From: CAYFMH01 sp964344775
GTDB lineage: Bacteria > Patescibacteriota > Gracilibacteria > UBA4473
Reading direction: 5' to 3'
Length of the DNA stretch: 48,821 nucleotides
Assembly (NCBI GenBank): GCA_964344775.1
Contig: CAYFOO010000005.1
Location: forward strand, 1-48,821
Part shown: positions 7,901 through 15,143 of the stretch, piece by piece
Position numbering within the stretch: position 1 is the first letter of the stretch
Layout of the letters: each line of letters begins with the position of its first letter
Position numbers and translations under genes: made by a program
Notes under the pieces: model-generated
The model's database searches: none
Seen by the model: the letters and a program-made list of their open reading frames with translations, nothing else
What the model was told of the DNA's origin: nothing

Positions 7901-9812
7901 CATGTGGAATGAGATAGGAAATCCAGCATTTTGGGGCCAATTTCTCGAAGATTACGACAAAGAAAGCACTCGAGCCACGGCTATGGACAAGCTCGCCGAA
8001 TGGGAACAAATTGCAAAGTCAGTAGATGATTTTGGGAAATATTCAGACAAAGCGGTGAAATGGATAGAGGAAAATAAAAAATGGGATAAAGATAATAAAA
8101 CTATGTTCGGAAATGTGAGAAAATCAAAAACAAAAGTAATTTGGTTTTCTCTCCGAGCGATGTACGAAAGTATAAAAAACATTCTCGAAACTCGTGAAAA
8201 ACGAAGAAAAAGACAAACGGACAAGCAGATGGCCGAGCTGGGGATGGCTATTTTTGGAGAAACCAGTGCGTATGGAAAGGAATTTAAAAGGCTTGCTCGA
8301 AGCTCAGAAAAAGAAAGAATCGATGAATGGAAAACGGCGTATGAAAACGTAGCCCCCTGGGATGTCCAAAAAAATATGTACGAATCCAAGGATCAGGATG
8401 AGGTCCGAGCCTGTATGGAGATATTGATGGACAAGGGATTCCTCCAGTGGGATGATCCCAAGCTCTGGGAAGTGCTCAATAGACTGCAATCAGCTACCAA
8501 ATTTAATTTTCCAGGGGATCAGGAATTGACTTATAATGAATTACAAGAAAAGGTAAAAATTGCTTGTGGGGCTATCTGGGGAGAAGATGTTTTTCGGCAG
8601 TGGCAGACCGAATTTAATAGCAAGATTGAAAGTGCTGGGAAAGCACACGATACGGACTTTGATAATCGAGAGTTTGAGGGAGAGCGTACAGTGGTCCTAC
8701 AGACTATGCTCCAAAAATGGCGAAGAGGAGAGATAAAAGATGTAGATCCTTCTAAATATGAGCAGTTTCTCAAAAGAGCTTTTACCGATGGTAAAATGAA
8801 CGGTCAACCAGATCAGAGATGGTATTTTTTGGTCATGGGACTTACGGTGAAAAATCCCCAGGGAAGGACTATCCTCTCAAAAGATATATTCAATCGATTT
8901 CAGACATTGTTGCAGTCAGTCCCTCATATGGAATTCTTTACTGATAAAACTTCACCGAAAAAGAATGGAGAAATTGTGCCTGATGGGATGGGAGAAGAAC
9001 GGCCTTGGAAACAAGAAGATTTTGAGGCTTGGTATAAATTCCTAGGAGGAGAGGGCGAGAGTACTTTTGACTTTAGCAATGAAAATCATCCTGCTCGTCC
9101 GAAAGCTACTGAATTTTTCTATACCTATATTCGGACCTCTCCGATCGTGCAGAGTCGGGTGAGTCGAATGCAAAATAACTCGAGTGGAAATATCGATCAT
9201 GATGATGGGGCGATGTTTGCGGCGGATTGGAGTTATACCGAAATCAATCAAGCATTGGTATTGCAATCTCATGCGGCGGGTAAATATACTCCGGATTTTT
9301 GGCGGAACGCACTTAATTCTTATGACCTGCTCTTCAAGCAAGAGTACAGTTATATAAAGAGAAAAGATCAAGAATGGGGAGAGGATCCGGCCTGGGAAAA
9401 AGCAAGAAGAAAAAGATTGGAAAGAGTTGGGGACCGCCTGAAAGCTGCTTTTGCACTTACACAATCTTTGTTGGGAAATTTTCAGGCAGAAGAAAAAGGG
9501 GTCCAAACGTTTGACAGGGAAGGTTGGGAAAAGGAAACCCCCTATAGTCGCCCGGCGGTGCCAGCCAAAGAGAAAGTTTTTGACTTTATGGGAAGAGTGC
9601 TGGATGAAGCAGGGCGTAAATCAGAGTTTGAACAATTATTTACAGCTAGAGCAGATGAAGCAAGTTTCAAATCTATAAATAGTGCCAATCTTTCTTTGAT
9701 GCAGAATAGCACTAACGAAGTTATTTTTAGCGATCCAGATCGGATCGAACGAGCACTGGAGGGGTACGTAATGGCTAATGGTGGGCCAAATAAATTTACA
9801 GAAACAGATTAG
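4968..9812 (+). CDS. Giant charged, coiled-coil-rich protein of unknown function
   Basis: 1,614 residues from the ATG at 4968, which has a Shine-Dalgarno-like GGGGAGG at 4952-4958 with 9-nt spacing. An in-frame ATG at 4908, almost at the predicted transcript start, would add 20 residues. The protein is very rich in Lys and Glu and reads as almost entirely helical, with long heptad-like stretches (for example around residues 310-510, ending in repeated KKK and EEW segments). I see no signal peptide, membrane helix, P-loop or catalytic motif. Trp and Phe are frequent in the C-terminal third, suggesting packed helical domains there. I do not recognise the family. A structural or scaffold role is possible, but that is a guess. 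Its stop overlaps the end of the convergent folD by 3 bases. Confidence 0.8.
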   Translation: MVEIGVDDEGATRTEADEREERKTEDFLDPLRFSLQGVEHLKRNVDTLKKKPELAAKFHELVVYHCEAVERRKDFADKVPPRALFALYESTELRKFLPTSLRERVKRVVDSQVKSAQKILTKECQNWTKTDVSKLCALYKHFQKQPESTKKDSPYNQIAAGLAQWVAQFFVDDVLKDSATTAQKVLILEINRILKGTKFALKVEFGGDKRTIDDHFSDLAKKLARDLLASKGNSPDVVLVWELLEHLDEELEGVFDATEKENLKKLVQHGNAARLLMFLNGKNPKVFSPMEHEALQEVFGAEGYGFEEKTEEQRKMEEEDQKKMAKFTEEQRKIDQEIASFLETLEEDNPLRENYKKAKEGVETTFSALWDVYEPVRVALTEMGEFEKKEITTVSKSEFEAKSFEDQMIFLEDLKSVVAKIKKDRIESISEQFQKLQEAFTPFNEAEKELNIAKEDIKNAGTESLKEKTKKLKESEEEWKKKKEEWEGGFNAEKELVGYFSDLGKKGKEIDEAYMTGLQKRVDSHELFSDDMRILLRDADPERALGKFRSKFGEVLEGDFKNELASIIDGPAGNKDQWIRDIEKYLNNKVVESFEAVGGKTEFFTPPQIDQELINGSLQHFRKEISEIMEAKLQSAGVSEEDQMQFFTQMREHFGVRGVGFVEETKGKYETFRARNKEAAEMITKAKKELDAVLVGIEDEEERNKLIKGFEIRCDQILRGKRTFDEKEFPLPGKEQLNNFNVQTTEWQKKAADIIQYFNNELGDIQKSFERGEEVDEARIKKFFERWNTESSFQLGLLIENMRAKYVELYGETKFVAIFFHECTWMKQAMDKHIQSFEEAFAAGGELSGKEPFFEELGKLFGTEGLGQYLNMGDSGLLRKMEREEDQVFAKFSETTARLKNWEFFEDREKARKNFQEVQDKYNAAYRKYQENLREIKTAVEADFKMKDEDFMTKYGSPKNLMQSMLDSYDKYDAYFGGMWNEIGNPAFWGQFLEDYDKESTRATAMDKLAEWEQIAKSVDDFGKYSDKAVKWIEENKKWDKDNKTMFGNVRKSKTKVIWFSLRAMYESIKNILETREKRRKRQTDKQMAELGMAIFGETSAYGKEFKRLARSSEKERIDEWKTAYENVAPWDVQKNMYESKDQDEVRACMEILMDKGFLQWDDPKLWEVLNRLQSATKFNFPGDQELTYNELQEKVKIACGAIWGEDVFRQWQTEFNSKIESAGKAHDTDFDNREFEGERTVVLQTMLQKWRRGEIKDVDPSKYEQFLKRAFTDGKMNGQPDQRWYFLVMGLTVKNPQGRTILSKDIFNRFQTLLQSVPHMEFFTDKTSPKKNGEIVPDGMGEERPWKQEDFEAWYKFLGGEGESTFDFSNENHPARPKATEFFYTYIRTSPIVQSRVSRMQNNSSGNIDHDDGAMFAADWSYTEINQALVLQSHAAGKYTPDFWRNALNSYDLLFKQEYSYIKRKDQEWGEDPAWEKARRKRLERVGDRLKAAFALTQSLLGNFQAEEKGVQTFDREGWEKETPYSRPAVPAKEKVFDFMGRVLDEAGRKSEFEQLFTARADEASFKSINSANLSLMQNSTNEVIFSDPDRIERALEGYVMANGGPNKFTETD

Positions 9813-10657
9813 ATTTTTTCTTCCCCCGCCTGCACCGTATTCTCAATCAACGAAAAAACCGTCATCGGTCCTACGCCTCCTGGAACTGGTGATATTTTGG
9901 CTGCTTTTTTTTCAGCACTCTCGAAGTGCACGTCCCCGCATAATTTCCCATTTTCTTTTTTGTGAATTCCGACATCGATCACGACACATCCTTCTGGGAT
10001 TTGATCCCCATGGATAAATTCCGGTTGGCCGACGGCTACGATGAGGATTTCGGCTTCTGCAATTTTTTCATCCAGATTTTTTGTTCGAGAATGGCAGATA
10101 GTGACGGTAGCATTTTTATTGAGCAGGAGAGCCGCCACTGGTTTTCCCACGATATTTGAACGCCCCACAACGACTATATTTTTCCCAGCGATTTCTGTAC
10201 CGGAGGCTTCGAGCATCTTGATAATTCCTTTCGGAGTACAGCATTCGAGTGTTGGTTTCCCGAGGAAAAGCTTTCCGATGTTTTCTGCACAAAATCCATC
10301 TACATCTTTTTTTGGATCAATCGTCGCCAAAATTTTGTCTACAGAAATATGGTCTGGGACTGGCACTTGCACGATGATGCCGTGCACAGAATCATCTTCA
10401 TTGAGATTCTTTATGTTTTCGAGCACTTCTCTCTCTGGAGTATTTTCTGGAAGTCGGATGACTTGGGAGAGCACTCCGGCTTTTTCACACATTTTTTCTT
10501 TTTGCCCTACATAGACATGTGAGGCCGGATCATCCCCGATGAGAATCACTACCAACTTGGGGGTGATTCCTTTTTCTTTCAAATTCTCTACTCGCGAGAT
10601 CAAATCAATCTCGATTAGTTTTTCAGCGATTTCTTTTCCAGAAATAATTTCAGCCAT
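9809..10657 (-). CDS. folD: Bifunctional methylenetetrahydrofolate dehydrogenase/cyclohydrolase
   Basis: 282 residues from the ATG at 10657 (MAEIISGKE). A TTG further upstream would add an unlikely tail. FolD converts 5,10-methylene-THF to 10-formyl-THF in two cytosolic steps, feeding purine synthesis and formylation. Family landmarks are present: GDDPASHVYVGQK with the catalytic Tyr49 and Lys53, DPKKDVDGF with Asp120, the Rossmann segment NIVVVGRSNIVGKPVAALLL, and the closing PVPGGVGPMT. The length is normal for the family. It lies 14 nt downstream of hicA on the same strand, so it is probably co-transcribed with hicBA. Its product, 10-formyl-THF, is the substrate of PurH encoded at 37.3 kb. 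Confidence 0.95.
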   Translation of the reverse strand: MAEIISGKEIAEKLIEIDLISRVENLKEKGITPKLVVILIGDDPASHVYVGQKEKMCEKAGVLSQVIRLPENTPEREVLENIKNLNEDDSVHGIIVQVPVPDHISVDKILATIDPKKDVDGFCAENIGKLFLGKPTLECCTPKGIIKMLEASGTEIAGKNIVVVGRSNIVGKPVAALLLNKNATVTICHSRTKNLDEKIAEAEILIVAVGQPEFIHGDQIPEGCVVIDVGIHKKENGKLCGDVHFESAEKKAAKISPVPGGVGPMTVFSLIENTVQAGEEKI

Positions 10658-10671
10658 TTTTTTGAGGATAA

Positions 10672-10860
10672 TTAATAAGGTTTTTGGATATTTAAATCTT
10701 TGCAGATTTTTTGAATAGTCCAATTATTAATTTCGTTATGACGAGGAACAGGAGATTTCTCGCGAGTTTCCATATTTATAAAAATTGAGTGGCTTCGCCC
10801 TTCTCTCAAAAGGTGACAGTTGTTCTTTTTGAGATGTTTTTCAAACACGCTTCGTTTCAT
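10672..10860 (-). CDS. hicA: HicA-type mRNA interferase toxin
   Basis: 62 residues from the ATG at 10860 (MKRSVFEKHLKKNNCHLLREGRSHSIF and on). The pattern is that of HicA: an amphipathic N-terminal helix, a strand pair, the catalytic-type His in GRSHSIF, then SPVPRHNEINNWTIQKICKDLNI, equivalent to the usual VPxHxxxxxxTLxxIxKxxG ending. HicA toxins are small double-stranded-RNA-binding-fold RNases that cut mRNA. The start codon overlaps the hicB stop by 4 nt (ATGA), a typical translational coupling. The order is hicB then hicA, the reverse of the Escherichia coli order but common in other phyla. Confidence 0.8.
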   Translation of the reverse strand: MKRSVFEKHLKKNNCHLLREGRSHSIFINMETREKSPVPRHNEINNWTIQKICKDLNIQKPY

Positions 10861-11081
10861 GTCAGAACTAATGGTTTTGATTCGGGAATAAATCCTTGTT
10901 GCTCCATTTCCTCTCGGGCACAAGCCTTCAGAAGTTCAACCACTTCACGAAGATTTTTAACAGCTTCTTCTTTTGTTTTTCCTTGAGCGTGAGCATTGGA
11001 TATTTCCAAACATTGAGCCACCCACCAGCCATCTTCGGTTTTTTTTACAAAAACGGTGAAATTCTTCATCATCATCTTCAT
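10857..11081 (-). CDS. hicB: HicB-type antitoxin
   Basis: 74 residues. The core FTVFVKKTEDGWWVAQCLEISNAHAQGKTKEEAVKNLREVVELL is the partial RNase H fold of HicB antitoxins (a strand pair, W-x-A-x-x-L, the GxTxEEAxxNLxE helix). HicB binds and blocks HicA and often represses its own promoter; no separate DNA-binding C-terminal domain is evident in this short form. Four ATG codons lie within the first five residues (MKMMM), so the exact start is uncertain. It is the first gene of the hicB-hicA-folD run. Confidence 0.82.
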   Translation of the reverse strand: MKMMMKNFTVFVKKTEDGWWVAQCLEISNAHAQGKTKEEAVKNLREVVELLKACAREEMEQQGFIPESKPLVLT

Positions 11082-11144
11082 CTTACGCTTTTTTTGGAAA
11101 TTTCAAATTTTTTGATTCTAAAAATGAGTTTCAATGTTGTAAGT

Positions 11145-11173
11145 TTGACTTTACAGATATTTGGAATTATAAA
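11145..11173 (+). promoter_or_regulatory. Promoter TTGACT-N17-TATAAA of the HExxH gene
   Basis: The -35 box TTGACT (11145-11150) and -10 box TATAAA (11168-11173) are exactly 17 nt apart. Transcription should start near 11180, leaving only about 5 nt before the ATG at 11185, which implies an almost leaderless mRNA. Confidence 0.65.
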
Positions 11174-11184
11174 GCCCAAATAAA

Positions 11185-11721
11185 ATGGAAACTCTTATTG
11201 AAGCAGCTGATCGATTTGGAAGAGTGCAGGCGGAAGTGTGTGATTTTTTACCAACCGAAGCGGTACAAAAAATTGCAAAAGTTGAAAACAATATTTGGGG
11301 GGCCGTTCGGCAGACTTTGGCGGTGACAGGAGTGGATGTTTCTCGAGCCAGTATTACAGATCTTCCGGGCAATGTTGTGGGGCAGTTTGATACGAGAGAC
11401 AAAGGGATTAAATTTGATGAGGAAATAATCACTTCTAATAAATTGGTACACGTAGCGACACACGAGGGTTGGCATGCGGCCAATGATAATAAAGCCGGTG
11501 GAGTGAGACTAGATACCAGTTTCGAAGAAGGATTGACCGAGGAAGCGACCAAAGAAACCACAAGGATCTCTATGGCTTATGATCGAGAACAACAGATGGT
11601 GGGGGAAGTGGCTCAGGCAGTAGGGGAGACAAAAAGTAAGCTGGTTCGACTTTTTAAAAATGGTGAGAATAGGGAGTTGAATGGGTATTGGGCAGAATAT
11701 TTGGAGAAGAGGGCGGCATAG
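11185..11721 (+). CDS. Putative small zinc metallopeptidase (HExxH protein)
   Basis: 178 residues with no signal peptide. THEGWH (His93, Glu94, His97) is an HExxH zinc-peptidase signature. About 17 residues later FEEGLTEEATKE supplies candidate third-ligand glutamates (Glu114, Glu115), as in gluzincins and minigluzincins, where the third ligand sits in an E-E-G/A helix. The rest does not match a family I can name. It would act in the cytosol, since no export signal is seen. The promoter is close to consensus and the transcript probably nearly leaderless. Peptidase activity is inferred only from the motif and its spacing. Confidence 0.6.
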   Translation: METLIEAADRFGRVQAEVCDFLPTEAVQKIAKVENNIWGAVRQTLAVTGVDVSRASITDLPGNVVGQFDTRDKGIKFDEEIITSNKLVHVATHEGWHAANDNKAGGVRLDTSFEEGLTEEATKETTRISMAYDREQQMVGEVAQAVGETKSKLVRLFKNGENRELNGYWAEYLEKRAA

Positions 11722-11776
11722 AATTTTAGATTGAGAAGCACAACTTTTGTAAATTTGTGATTTTCAACCTTCGTTA

Positions 11777-11811
11777 GTTTGAAATCATGTTTACAAACTT
11801 CGGCTGACAGG
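11777..11811. repeat. Short repeat copy (CTTCGGCTGACAGG with inverted arm)
   Basis: GTTTG (11777-11781) pairs with CAAAC (11794-11798), which runs into CTTCGGCTGACAGG (11798-11811). The same arrangement, an arm ending in TTT, a loop, then AAAC and the GACAGG tail, recurs at 29,952-29,997. It lies just upstream of the transporter start. Confidence 0.55.
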
Positions 11812-11834
11812 TAATTTTTAGTTAGATTTTTTTT

Positions 11835-13514
11835 ATGAATAAAACCGCTACCACTTTCGAATGGCTCTTGTCTCAGTTAAATAAAGCACTTTTTTCCCCC
11901 ATCAAAAGTATCAAGAAGCGATACATTCCGCTACTTTTGATTTACTTTGCGTATGGAGCGTCTGGATTCACCGCCATTGCGGAGACCTTTTGGGTCAAAG
12001 AAAGCTTGAGTCTCACAACAGTCCAACTCATGTCGATCGGTGTGTGGGCGAGTTTGCCGTGGACACTCAAGATGATTTTTGGGCAGATGGTGGATAATCT
12101 CACGATCTTAGGATCCCGGCGAAAAATTTATGTCTATATCGGGGCACTTTTTATGGTTTTGGGGACGATATTCCTCGCAGGGCTTGCTGGGAAGCACGAG
12201 TGGATCATGCAGTTGGGCGGAGAGTATTCGATTTATTTGTTGTCCTCTATTTTCTTCGTGCTGGGGCTCGTGATACAGGATGTGACAGCGGATACCATGT
12301 CGACCGAGGTGGTAGAGCGAGAAGTTATTTTGGATTCTGGTAAAAAAGTCGTCCGGGACGAAAAAGAAGTGCAATCAGAACTCGCGATGGTACAGGTGTT
12401 GGGGCGTTTGGCACTGAGCTTTGGGATCATTTCCGTGGTGTGGATCCAGGGAGATTTGGCCAATCTGGTTCGCGAAGCACAGGTGCTGACCTACGAAATG
12501 GTTTTTTGGATGATGCTGATTATTCCGGTCATTTCTTGTATTGGAGCGAGTTTTGTCCAGCTTACCGATGAACCACAAAATCAAAAACCATCCTTTGAAC
12601 CACGGATATTTGGAGGGGGAATTATTCTGGGAATTTTTGTACTCTTCATGGGACTTGGAAAGGGACTACTGGGAGAAGAAAGTTTGATTTTGACTTATTC
12701 GGAAGAAATCGTTTTCTTTGTCACGCTGGGGGTGCTCTCCTGGATGATTCGCTCAATTTTACAACATCTAGATCCATCCAAAATCAAGGTTTTGATTCTC
12801 ACAATGGTAGCTCTTTTTCTTTTTCGTTTGACGCCGGGGGTGGGGCCGGGGCTCTCGTGGTGGTTTATTGATGTACTGGGGTTTGATCCCAATTTTCTTG
12901 AGACATTGAGCATCATCAGTGCCATTTTGCCACTTCTAGTGCTCTGGTTTTTTTCAGAATTTATTGCTCGCAGTCCGATCCGTTTGGTACTCCTTTTTTT
13001 AATCTTCATGGAAGTACTGATGTCGATGCCGGAGTTGATACTTTTTTATGGGGGAGAAGGAGTACAAGCATATGCGAGAACCATTGCTTTATTTGATACA
13101 GCGGTCAGTAGTCCGCTCGTCAATGTCTCGATGGTGCCACTTTTGGCCCTTTTGGCCTTTTATGCCCCGGTGGGGTATCGAGGGACGTGGTTTGCGGTGG
13201 GAGCTTCGCTCATGAATCTCGCACTGACGGGAGGAGCTTTGCTCACCAAGTATTTGAACCAAGTTTTTACCGTGACTCGAGAGGTGTTGGATGAGGCTGG
13301 AGAGGTTGTCACAGCCCCAAACTATGAATCTCTGGGGATGTTGATGATTATCAAAATTGCTATTGCGTTTGTGATTCCTTTTCTGGCGGTGATGATTTTT
13401 CTTCGGAAACCGCCAAAAGGGACGGAAGTAAAAAATTTGGAAGAAAGATTTGCACAGGACCTGCCGGAGGAGGATCCAGTTCCGTCGAAAAAGCAATTTG
13501 GGGATAGGGAATAG
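11835..13514 (+). CDS. MFS-fold membrane transporter, BT1/folate-biopterin-like
   Basis: 559 residues with about 12 hydrophobic segments. The segment IYFAYGASGFTAIAETFWVKESLSLTTVQL, then WASLPWTLKMIFGQMVDN and LGSRRKIYVYIGA, resembles the N-terminal half of the BT1/folate-biopterin transporter family (LPW-K-GxxxD-RR pattern) within the major facilitator fold. A long cytosolic loop with charged residues (VVEREVILDSGKKVVRDEKE) interrupts the helices around residue 165-185. The substrate is not predictable from sequence. The gene stands alone; a perfect 28-bp palindrome follows its stop codon and may terminate transcription. Confidence 0.65.
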   Translation: MNKTATTFEWLLSQLNKALFSPIKSIKKRYIPLLLIYFAYGASGFTAIAETFWVKESLSLTTVQLMSIGVWASLPWTLKMIFGQMVDNLTILGSRRKIYVYIGALFMVLGTIFLAGLAGKHEWIMQLGGEYSIYLLSSIFFVLGLVIQDVTADTMSTEVVEREVILDSGKKVVRDEKEVQSELAMVQVLGRLALSFGIISVVWIQGDLANLVREAQVLTYEMVFWMMLIIPVISCIGASFVQLTDEPQNQKPSFEPRIFGGGIILGIFVLFMGLGKGLLGEESLILTYSEEIVFFVTLGVLSWMIRSILQHLDPSKIKVLILTMVALFLFRLTPGVGPGLSWWFIDVLGFDPNFLETLSIISAILPLLVLWFFSEFIARSPIRLVLLFLIFMEVLMSMPELILFYGGEGVQAYARTIALFDTAVSSPLVNVSMVPLLALLAFYAPVGYRGTWFAVGASLMNLALTGGALLTKYLNQVFTVTREVLDEAGEVVTAPNYESLGMLMIIKIAIAFVIPFLAVMIFLRKPPKGTEVKNLEERFAQDLPEEDPVPSKKQFGDRE

Positions 13515-13543
13515 GAAGAAAAAATAAAAAAATTATTAAAAAC

Positions 13544-13571
13544 GTAGGGGCGTGTCGCGACACGCCCCTAC
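13544..13571. repeat. Perfect 28-bp palindrome, GTAGGG family
   Basis: GTAGGGGCGTGTCG is followed at once by its exact reverse complement. It sits 30 bp after the transporter stop, preceded by an A-rich tract and followed by T-rich sequence, so it could be a bidirectional terminator. Related palindromes with GTAGGG/CCCTAC ends lie at 15,691 (inside murB) and 44,454. Confidence 0.7.
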
Positions 13572-13632
13572 CGGGACCGGGAAAATATTTTTATTTTTTG
13601 GGAGTCCCTTTTATGACTGTGTTTTTTGGTGA

Positions 13633-13679
13633 TTATATATGGGTCCCATATATAAATCATATAAGATCCATATATGGAT
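13633..13679. repeat. Paired AT-rich palindromes upstream of radA
   Basis: A 23-bp palindrome centred on 13644 (arms TATATATGGG and CCCATATATA) is followed by a perfect 14-bp palindrome ATCCATATATGGAT (13666-13679). The two share the CATATAT half-site. They lie 45-90 bp before the radA start, so they could be operators or the ends of a miniature repeat. Confidence 0.5.
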
Positions 13680-13722
13680 TTGTTTCTTGTAAAGAGGGGG
13701 AAAATTATTTATTTTTTAATAG

Positions 13723-15093
13723 ATGGCAAAATCTGTTCCTCAATTTCTCTGTTCCGAATGTGGCGAAACATTTCCTAAGTGGATGGGGAAGTGTAGTAAT
13801 TGTGGTGGATGGAACACCATCACTGAGTTTCGAGAAGCAAAAATATCTGACGGAAAAGGAAAAAAATTATCTGGAGGCATAGATTTGATCACCCAATCGG
13901 ATGTTGGCACAAAAGAATCTCCTATTTCAAAAACCCGTATTTCTACTGGGATTGTTGAAGTAGATCGAGTATTGGGTACAGGTTTTTTCCCGGGGAGTCT
14001 AGTACTTTTCGGTGGGAGTCCAGGGATCGGGAAGTCCACTCTAGCACTGCAGACTTTTCTTCATTTGGAAGAAGCTTTTTATTTTTCTGGAGAGGAATCT
14101 CAGGAACAGATTTCTTCACACATCAAAAGAGTTGGTTCGAAAAGTTCAGAGAGAGGGAATGTTTTTAGCACCAACTCGCTCGAAGATATTTGTGAGACTA
14201 TTCTCAAAAATAAATCGCCATTAGCCGTGATTGATTCTATCCAGATGATTGCTCGAGAGGATGGAAATATGGGACAGATTTCTCAGTTGCGAGAAAATGC
14301 GGAGGTGCTGCTCAAATTAGCAAAGTCAACGGGAACGACGATTTTATTAATTGGCCATGTGACGAAAGCCGATGAGATTGCTGGACCGAAAATCCTCGAA
14401 CATTTGGTCGATGTGGTGCTCTACCTGGAGGGCGAAAAAACTTCTGAACTTCGGATCCTCCGAACGACCAAAAATCGATTTGGTTCGACCCAGGAAGTAG
14501 GAGTTTTTGAGATGACCAATCAGGGACTCAAAGAACTCAAAAATCCATCCGAATTTTTCTTGGCAGAACGAGCAGAAAATGCAGCTGGTTCAGCCATCAC
14601 AGTAGTACGAGAGGGAGCACGTAATTTTCTCATTGAGATTCAAGCATTGACCGTCAAAACCAACTTCGGTCTGCCGCGGCGAACTTCTCATGGAGTTGAT
14701 TTATCGAAGTTGCACTTACTTTTAGCCGTGATCTCTAAGTTCACGCCTTTTTCCTCCGAACAAGCCGATGCGTACATAAACATTATTGGTGGATTGAAGG
14801 TTCGTGAACCAGCGGCTGATCTGGCGATTTGTGCCGCCATACTCAGTTCCTTTACCGGAAAAGAAATTCCTGCAGACACCATTATTCTGGGAGAAGTAGG
14901 ATTATCTGGAGAAGTGCGTCGAGTAGCAAATCCTGAATCACGATTAGTTGAAGCAGAAAAATTAGGATTTCAGAGAGCTGTTGTTCCTCGAATTCCGAAA
15001 GGAATTTCTATTCCTAAAAAATTAGAAGTAGTGGAAGTGAAGTCGATTTTGGAATTAATGCCTGTGGTTTTTGGGAAAGAAAATAGAACTTAG
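13723..15093 (+). CDS. radA: DNA repair protein RadA (Sms), branch-migration ATPase
   Basis: 456 residues, the usual length. RadA is a RecA-like hexameric helicase that extends recombination intermediates. An N-terminal C4 zinc finger has Cys10, Cys13, Cys24 and Cys27 (FLCSECG and GKCSNCGG). Walker A is GGSPGIGKST (97-106), Walker B lies around PLAVIDSIQ (166-174), and the RadA-specific KNRFG motif is at 250-254. The C-terminal third is the Lon-protease-like domain (DLSKLHLLLAVISKF, GGLKVREPAADLAICAAILSS, GEVGLSGEVRRV). All key residues are present. The next gene, murB, is 50 bp downstream on the same strand. Confidence 0.96.
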   Translation: MAKSVPQFLCSECGETFPKWMGKCSNCGGWNTITEFREAKISDGKGKKLSGGIDLITQSDVGTKESPISKTRISTGIVEVDRVLGTGFFPGSLVLFGGSPGIGKSTLALQTFLHLEEAFYFSGEESQEQISSHIKRVGSKSSERGNVFSTNSLEDICETILKNKSPLAVIDSIQMIAREDGNMGQISQLRENAEVLLKLAKSTGTTILLIGHVTKADEIAGPKILEHLVDVVLYLEGEKTSELRILRTTKNRFGSTQEVGVFEMTNQGLKELKNPSEFFLAERAENAAGSAITVVREGARNFLIEIQALTVKTNFGLPRRTSHGVDLSKLHLLLAVISKFTPFSSEQADAYINIIGGLKVREPAADLAICAAILSSFTGKEIPADTIILGEVGLSGEVRRVANPESRLVEAEKLGFQRAVVPRIPKGISIPKKLEVVEVKSILELMPVVFGKENRT

Positions 15094-15143
15094 GTTGATG
15101 AAGGCGTTTGTAAAATAATAAAAATACTACAGAATAGGATTAG

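Noticed and set aside
10041..10514. 157-codon plus-strand frame opposite folD
   Set aside because: It is antisense to a clear folD, with no motif and a Ser/Phe-rich composition typical of shadow frames.
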